DNA of 17,631 nt, taken from NCBI GenBank assembly GCA_052145775.1, contig JBKQNY010000131.1, forward strand, positions 1 to 17,631, given 5' to 3'. Position 1 is the stretch's first letter. Every line of letters begins with the position of its first letter. The position numbers and the translations under genes were made by a program. Shown piece after piece: positions 14,628-17,631 of this stretch. The DNA is from CAVYPR01 sp052145775. GTDB taxonomy: Bacteria; Actinomycetota; Acidimicrobiia; Acidimicrobiales; RAAP-2. A model generated the notes under the pieces. It was not told the origin of the DNA. It was given only the letters and a program-made list of their open reading frames with translations, and did no database searches.

Positions 14628-15182
14628 ATGGCGAACGAGTGGGGACCCCTCGGGCCCCTGGCAGGGGAGTGGGAGGGTAGTGAGGGAGGCCTGGACACGG
14701 CCTACTCACATTCTAGGGGCGAGGTTCTCGGCACCCCGTACCTGGAGAAGTGCACGATGAAGCCGTTCGGTCCCGTCGACAACGGGAGCCAGCACCTCTA
14801 CGGCCTCGACTACAAGACGGCCATGGGGCGTGGGGACGTAGAGAACCCCTACCACACCGAGGTCGGCTACTGGCTGTGGGACCCGGCCACCGGCGAGGTC
14901 ATGCGGGGGTTCGTGGTGCCGCGGGGGATCACGGTCCTGGCCGGTGGCATCACCACCGCCGAGGCCACCGAGTTCACCATGGAGGCGGCCCAGGGCGGGG
15001 CGCAGTACTCGATCGGCGAGAACACCTACCTGGCGAAGAACGCCAGCACCCTGCACTACAAGGTGACCATCACCACCGGCGACGACACCTGGTCCTACGA
15101 CGAGGTCACCACGCTGCGGATGAAGGAGTTCAAGGAGCCCTTCGCCCACACCGACCACAACACCCTGCGCCGGGTCGGCTGA
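14628..15182 (+). CDS. FABP/nitrobindin-like heme-binding beta-barrel protein
   Basis: This 184-residue soluble protein with no signal peptide starts at ATG 14628 behind GAGAGGGG (six-base spacing). It opens with GPLGPLAGEWEGSEGG, the GxW-type barrel entry seen in nitrobindin/THAP4-like and FABP-like proteins. Alternating polar/apolar strands follow, including YLEKCTMKPFGPVDNG, TEVGYWLWDPATGEVMRGFVVPRGITVLAGG and HYKVTITTGDDTWSYDEVTTL. The C-terminus is HTDHNTLRRVG, which carries candidate histidine ligands. Relatives bind ferric heme and may handle nitric oxide or peroxynitrite, or carry lipophilic ligands. Function in this lineage is unproven. A TAAGCT box at 14587-14592 is a possible -10. 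The gene converges with the hydroxylase across 15 bp. Confidence 0.85.
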   Translation: MANEWGPLGPLAGEWEGSEGGLDTAYSHSRGEVLGTPYLEKCTMKPFGPVDNGSQHLYGLDYKTAMGRGDVENPYHTEVGYWLWDPATGEVMRGFVVPRGITVLAGGITTAEATEFTMEAAQGGAQYSIGENTYLAKNASTLHYKVTITTGDDTWSYDEVTTLRMKEFKEPFAHTDHNTLRRVG

Positions 15183-15197
15183 GACCGGAGCGGCCCT

Positions 15198-16364
15198 TCA
15201 ACCGGCCGCCGCCACCTCGGCCCGGTGCCGGGTGGCCCAGCCCGGGCCGCGCACGACGTAGGAGAGCCGCTCCCCCCAGCTGGTCGACGAGGCCACGTCA
15301 CGGGCGATCTCGGCGTACTCGTGGCCGATGATCCGTGCCGGGTCGAAGGTGTTGATGTTCTTGGTCAGGCCGTAGACGACGGGGGCGCGCTCGGGCTCGA
15401 ACGTGCCGAAGAGCCGGTCCCAGAGGATCAGGATGCTGCCGTGGTTGCGGTCGAGGTACTCGGGGTTCGACCCGTGGTGTACCCGGTGGTGCGACGGGCT
15501 GTTGAGCACCGCCTCGCCGGGACCCAGCCGGTCGATCGTCTCGGTGTGGATCCAGAACTGGTAGAGGAGGTTGACGCCGCGCGCCGTCTCGACGAGCGAC
15601 GGCGAGATCCCGAGCAGACAGAGGGCGCCGTAGGGGAGGAAGGTGCCCAGGGCGTCGGCCACCGGCTGGCGCAGGGCGGTGGACAGGTTGTAGTGCTCGC
15701 TCGAGTGGTGCACGACGTGGTCGGCCCACATGTAGCGGCTCTCGTGCATGAAGCGATGGTTCCAGTAGTAGATGAAATCCCACCCGACGACGGCCAGGGC
15801 CAGGGCCAGGGGGCCGCGGCCGAGGTCGGGCAGGATGCGCCGCCGCCACAGCCGGTCGACCGAGGTGTGCGACGCCCAGGCGGTGGTGACCGCCACCCCA
15901 CCCAGGGCGACGGCGGCCACTCCCCCGACCGCGGCCCCCCCCGCGGCCGCGGTCGCCCTGGAGTCGGCAGGCTCCCCACCCCGAGGCCCCGAACCGTTCT
16001 GCGAGGCCGCGGCCGGCCGGCCCGGGGGGTTGTTGGCGTGGCGGGACCGGCGCACCACGACGGCGGCGGCCGTGGTGCCGACGGCGGCCGCCGCGGCCGC
16101 GGCGACCAGCACCTTGGCGTAGCGGCCCCGGCCGGGGGTGACGGGCCGGAGCAGACGCGGCACCACCAGCGGGGCCAGCAGGCTGAGGGTCCCCATCGTC
16201 AGGCTGGCCCGGGTGTCGCGCCGCTCGTAGTTGCCGGCCGTCGGACCCGACTCGGCGGCGCGGCGGCGTAGGCGCGCGCGCTCGGCGGCCATGGCCGCAA
16301 AGTAGAAGGGCACGGCGATCACCGTCAGGTCCCTGGCCGGTCGGCCCTCTGCGCTCACCGCCAC
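15198..16364 (-). CDS. Sterol desaturase / fatty acid hydroxylase superfamily membrane protein
   Basis: This is an integral-membrane di-iron oxygenase with the full histidine-box set (388 residues for the start used): HRFMH (203-207), HVVHH (216-220) and HHRVHH (292-297). Further histidines lie in WIHTE (H273) and DRNHG (H308). These boxes hold the two irons that oxidise C-H bonds in sterols, fatty acids, alkylglycerols or carotenoids; the substrate cannot be told from sequence. The N-terminal third is hydrophobic with a poly-Ala helix (about 86-103). A low-complexity loop (about 107-145, rich in Pro, Gly, Ala and Ser) precedes the catalytic part and looks like an insertion. GTG 16364 was chosen because it gives a short leader before the first helix; GTG 16403 and GTG 16358 are alternatives, and none has a clear ribosome binding site. 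It is divergent from the CarH-like regulator. Confidence 0.88.
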   Translation of the reverse strand: MAVSAEGRPARDLTVIAVPFYFAAMAAERARLRRRAAESGPTAGNYERRDTRASLTMGTLSLLAPLVVPRLLRPVTPGRGRYAKVLVAAAAAAAVGTTAAAVVVRRSRHANNPPGRPAAASQNGSGPRGGEPADSRATAAAGGAAVGGVAAVALGGVAVTTAWASHTSVDRLWRRRILPDLGRGPLALALAVVGWDFIYYWNHRFMHESRYMWADHVVHHSSEHYNLSTALRQPVADALGTFLPYGALCLLGISPSLVETARGVNLLYQFWIHTETIDRLGPGEAVLNSPSHHRVHHGSNPEYLDRNHGSILILWDRLFGTFEPERAPVVYGLTKNINTFDPARIIGHEYAEIARDVASSTSWGERLSYVVRGPGWATRHRAEVAAAG

Positions 16365-16494
16365 ATTGTGCGCCCGGACGGCCGTTACGTCGAACGTCCG
16401 CACGGGACGCGACGGGACCGGGTGCGTCTACACCCTGGTGGTGGACGAGGCCTGGGCGGTGCTGGCCACTGTCCAAGGTTCGCTGCACCACCGG

Positions 16495-16510
16495 TTCGGG
16501 TTCACCCGAA
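16495..16510. promoter_or_regulatory. Perfect 7-2-7 inverted repeat, candidate operator
   Basis: TTCGGGT-TC-ACCCGAA is a perfect dyad of two 7-base arms with a two-base spacer, about 155 bp upstream of the CarH-like gene and 130 bp upstream of the hydroxylase. Its size suits a dimeric repressor. It has no downstream T-run and lies between divergent genes, so a terminator is less likely. Confidence 0.45.
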
Positions 16511-16601
16511 GTTCTCGGCCCGGCGCCGGCTGAAACCTGGCTCCTGGGCAACCATGTCGGTGCCCTGCTGCGCCGCTTCCACACCCCTGTCGCACGATCT
16601 T

Positions 16602-16614
16602 TTAGTGCTAACTT
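16602..16614 (+). promoter_or_regulatory. Palindrome with overlapping -10-like box before the CarH-like gene
   Basis: TTAGTGCTAA (16602-16611, arms TTAG/CTAA) overlaps TAACTT (16609-16614), a TANNNT-type -10 box, in an AT-rich island about 40 bp before the ATG. A protein bound to the palindrome would cover this promoter, which would fit autoregulation. No clear -35 is present. Confidence 0.4.
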
Positions 16615-16651
16615 CGGCGCTGATCGGTGCCCAGATCCCCGGGGAGCAGGC

Positions 16652-17509
16652 ATGGCAGACGAGGCGATGACGTTGCAGCAGGCCGCCGAAGCTCTGGGTG
16701 TGCACTACATGACCGCCTACCGCTACATCCGCACCGGTCGGCTGCCGGCCACCCGGGTCGGTGGGACGTGGCAGGTGGCCGCGGTCGACCTGGACCTGGT
16801 CCGCCCAGGCCGCCGGTCCGACCAGCCCGGCGCCTCCGGGCCCGGCGGGCCGACCCCGCCACCCATCGACACCCAGCTCGAGGCCCGCCTGCTGGCCGGC
16901 GACGAGACCGGGGCGTGGAACCTGATCGAGGCGGCGCTGGTGTCGGGACGGACCCCGGCCGGAGTGCTGCTCGACGGCATGGCTCCGGCGATGGTCGGCG
17001 TCGGTGAAAGCTGGCGGCGCGGTGAGATCACGGTGGCCGATGAGCACCGGGCCAGCGCCACCGCCATCCGGTTGGTCAGCCGGCTGGGCGCCCTCTTCAC
17101 CCCCCGGGGCCGCAAGCGCGGCACCGTGGTTCTTTGCACCCCGGCCGGCGAGCACCACGGGGTCCCGGTGGCGATCGCGGCCAACCTGCTGCACTGGCGG
17201 GGCTTCGAGCTGGTGGAGCTGGGTGCCGACACTCCCGGAGAGACAGTGGGCGAGGTCTGCTCGCGCGCCCACGACCTGCTGGCCGTAGCCATCAGCTGCA
17301 CCATGCCCGACCAGGACCGAGCCGTCCGGCGGACCGTGGCCGTCCTGCGCCGGACCGTCCCGGCCACGCCGGTGCTGGTCGGCGGGGCCGGCGTGGCCGA
17401 CGCCGACGACGCCCGGCGCCTCGGGGCCGACCGGTTCTCCGGGCGGTCCGGCGACGAGCTGGTGGTGGCCATCGAGGACCTGGCCCTGGGGGCCACCGCG
17501 CGCGCTTAG
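16652..17509 (+). CDS. CarH-like B12-binding transcriptional regulator (HTH + cobalamin domains)
   Basis: The product has 285 residues. An N-terminal excisionase/MerR-type helix-turn-helix (about 6-50, MTLQQAAEALGVHYMTAYRY) is joined by a Pro/Gly linker (about 52-71) to a helical B12-cap domain (about 75-150) and a Rossmann B12-binding domain (about 157-280). The cap keeps W121-x9-E131-H132, the Wx9EH motif that lies over adenosylcobalamin in the light sensor CarH. The lower ligand motif is E167-x-H169-x2-P172, like CarH's ExHxxG except for Pro in place of Gly. Such proteins repress DNA in the dark with adenosylcobalamin and release it on light; that this one does so is inferred. GGGGAG (16641-16646) is the ribosome binding site. 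The divergent neighbour is a lipid-type hydroxylase, a possible target. Confidence 0.88.
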   Translation: MADEAMTLQQAAEALGVHYMTAYRYIRTGRLPATRVGGTWQVAAVDLDLVRPGRRSDQPGASGPGGPTPPPIDTQLEARLLAGDETGAWNLIEAALVSGRTPAGVLLDGMAPAMVGVGESWRRGEITVADEHRASATAIRLVSRLGALFTPRGRKRGTVVLCTPAGEHHGVPVAIAANLLHWRGFELVELGADTPGETVGEVCSRAHDLLAVAISCTMPDQDRAVRRTVAVLRRTVPATPVLVGGAGVADADDARRLGADRFSGRSGDELVVAIEDLALGATARA

Positions 17510-17529
17510 CTTGCAGTTAAACCCTCCGG

Positions 17530-17631
17530 TCACCCCTGGGCGGTCTGCGCCAGGCGGATTTCGCCCGCCTTGGCCGCCACTTGGCGCATCTGAGCGATGA
17601 GCCGGCGCATCTTGCGGTCGTTGTCGATCCA
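17530..17631 (-). CDS. C-terminal end of an unrecognised protein (partial)
   Basis: The last 33 codons of a minus-strand frame enter from the window end and stop at TGA (17530-17532). The visible residues are Arg/Ala/Gln-rich and predicted helical (for example NDRKMRRLIAQMRQVAAKAG), ending in IRLAQTAQG. It converges with the CarH-like gene across 20 bp. I do not recognise the family. The call rests on an open frame to the edge and sensible gene packing. Confidence 0.5.
   Translation of the reverse strand, partial: WIDNDRKMRRLIAQMRQVAAKAGEIRLAQTAQG

Larger units (their letters stand above)
16365..16651. other. Divergent intergenic control region
   Basis: About 287 bp separate the hydroxylase start from the CarH-like start. 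I see no convincing gene here. A short open stretch reading VYTLVVDEAWAVLATVQG (around 16425-16480) has no recognisable relatives by eye. The region holds a 16-bp dyad at 16495-16510, a palindromic CCGGCGCCGG near 16523-16532, and an AT-rich TTAGTGCTAA palindrome with a -10-like TAACTT near 16602-16614. Confidence 0.5.

Noticed and set aside
16404..16650. A small protein gene in the hydroxylase/CarH intergenic region
   Set aside because: Short open stretches exist, but none has a ribosome binding site together with a plausible start and protein-like composition, and the region is rich in dyads suited to regulation.
1..17631. CRISPR array, rRNA or riboswitch
   Set aside because: Reading both strands I saw no regularly spaced identical repeats, no rRNA-like blocks, and no recognisable cobalamin or other riboswitch core near the B12-binding regulator.

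Overview
This is a strongly GC-rich window with dense, short-gapped genes and frequent GTG starts. The gene set points to a high-GC actinobacterium, plausibly a member of the Acidimicrobiia. The pointers are CtaA/CtaB heme-A biosynthesis beside an ABC exporter, a SenX3/RegX3-type two-component pair, actinobacterial-type conjugation membrane genes (TrbL-like and SCO6880-like) and an FABP-like heme-barrel protein. The lineage is inferred from gene content; no alignment or taxonomic search was possible.

Layout. 1-1370: an IS30-family insertion sequence with recognisable 25-bp terminal inverted repeats and a transposase split by a frameshift. It sits 18 bp from the 3' end of tRNA-Glu(UUC). 1389-4261: tRNA-Glu, ctaA (heme A synthase) and, divergently, ctaB (heme O synthase) overlapping a membrane-anchored TlpA/ResA-like thioredoxin. 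Together these make a cytochrome-oxidase heme and assembly block. 4289-6009: a two-gene ABC-2 exporter on the minus strand. 6038-7339: serS, divergent from the exporter. 7348-7379: a hairpin between convergent genes. 7416-10747: a minus-strand run, in transcription order senX3-like kinase, regX3-like regulator and a two-helix K+ channel with an RCK domain. 10748-10953: a divergent control region with three exactly 10-bp-phased TGAAA repeats and a good sigma70-type promoter facing right. 10954-14438: a three-gene type IV secretion-like membrane module (small two-helix DUF6112-like protein, TrbL/VirB6-like protein, SCO6880-like protein) with no VirB4, VirD4, relaxase or integrase beside it. 14490-14525: a strong two-part hairpin. 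14628-15182: an FABP/nitrobindin-like heme-barrel protein. 15198-16364: a sterol desaturase/fatty acid hydroxylase-superfamily protein on the minus strand. 16365-16651: a divergent control region with a perfect 7-2-7 dyad and a second palindrome. 16652-17509: a CarH-like, B12-binding HTH regulator that keeps the Wx9EH photoreceptor motif. 17530 to the window end: the C-terminus of an unrecognised minus-strand gene.

The points most worth a second look are as follows. (1) The K+ channel gene has a near-ideal internal ribosome binding site in front of Met102, which would give a free RCK domain as in MthK. (2) An ATPase-less conjugation-type membrane trio is driven from a control region shared with a two-component system and carrying phased repeats. 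(3) The SenX3-like kinase has an approximately 80-residue low-complexity insertion inside its ATP-binding domain. (4) A CarH-like regulator has a non-canonical cobalamin motif and lies divergent to a lipid-type hydroxylase across a dyad-rich control region.
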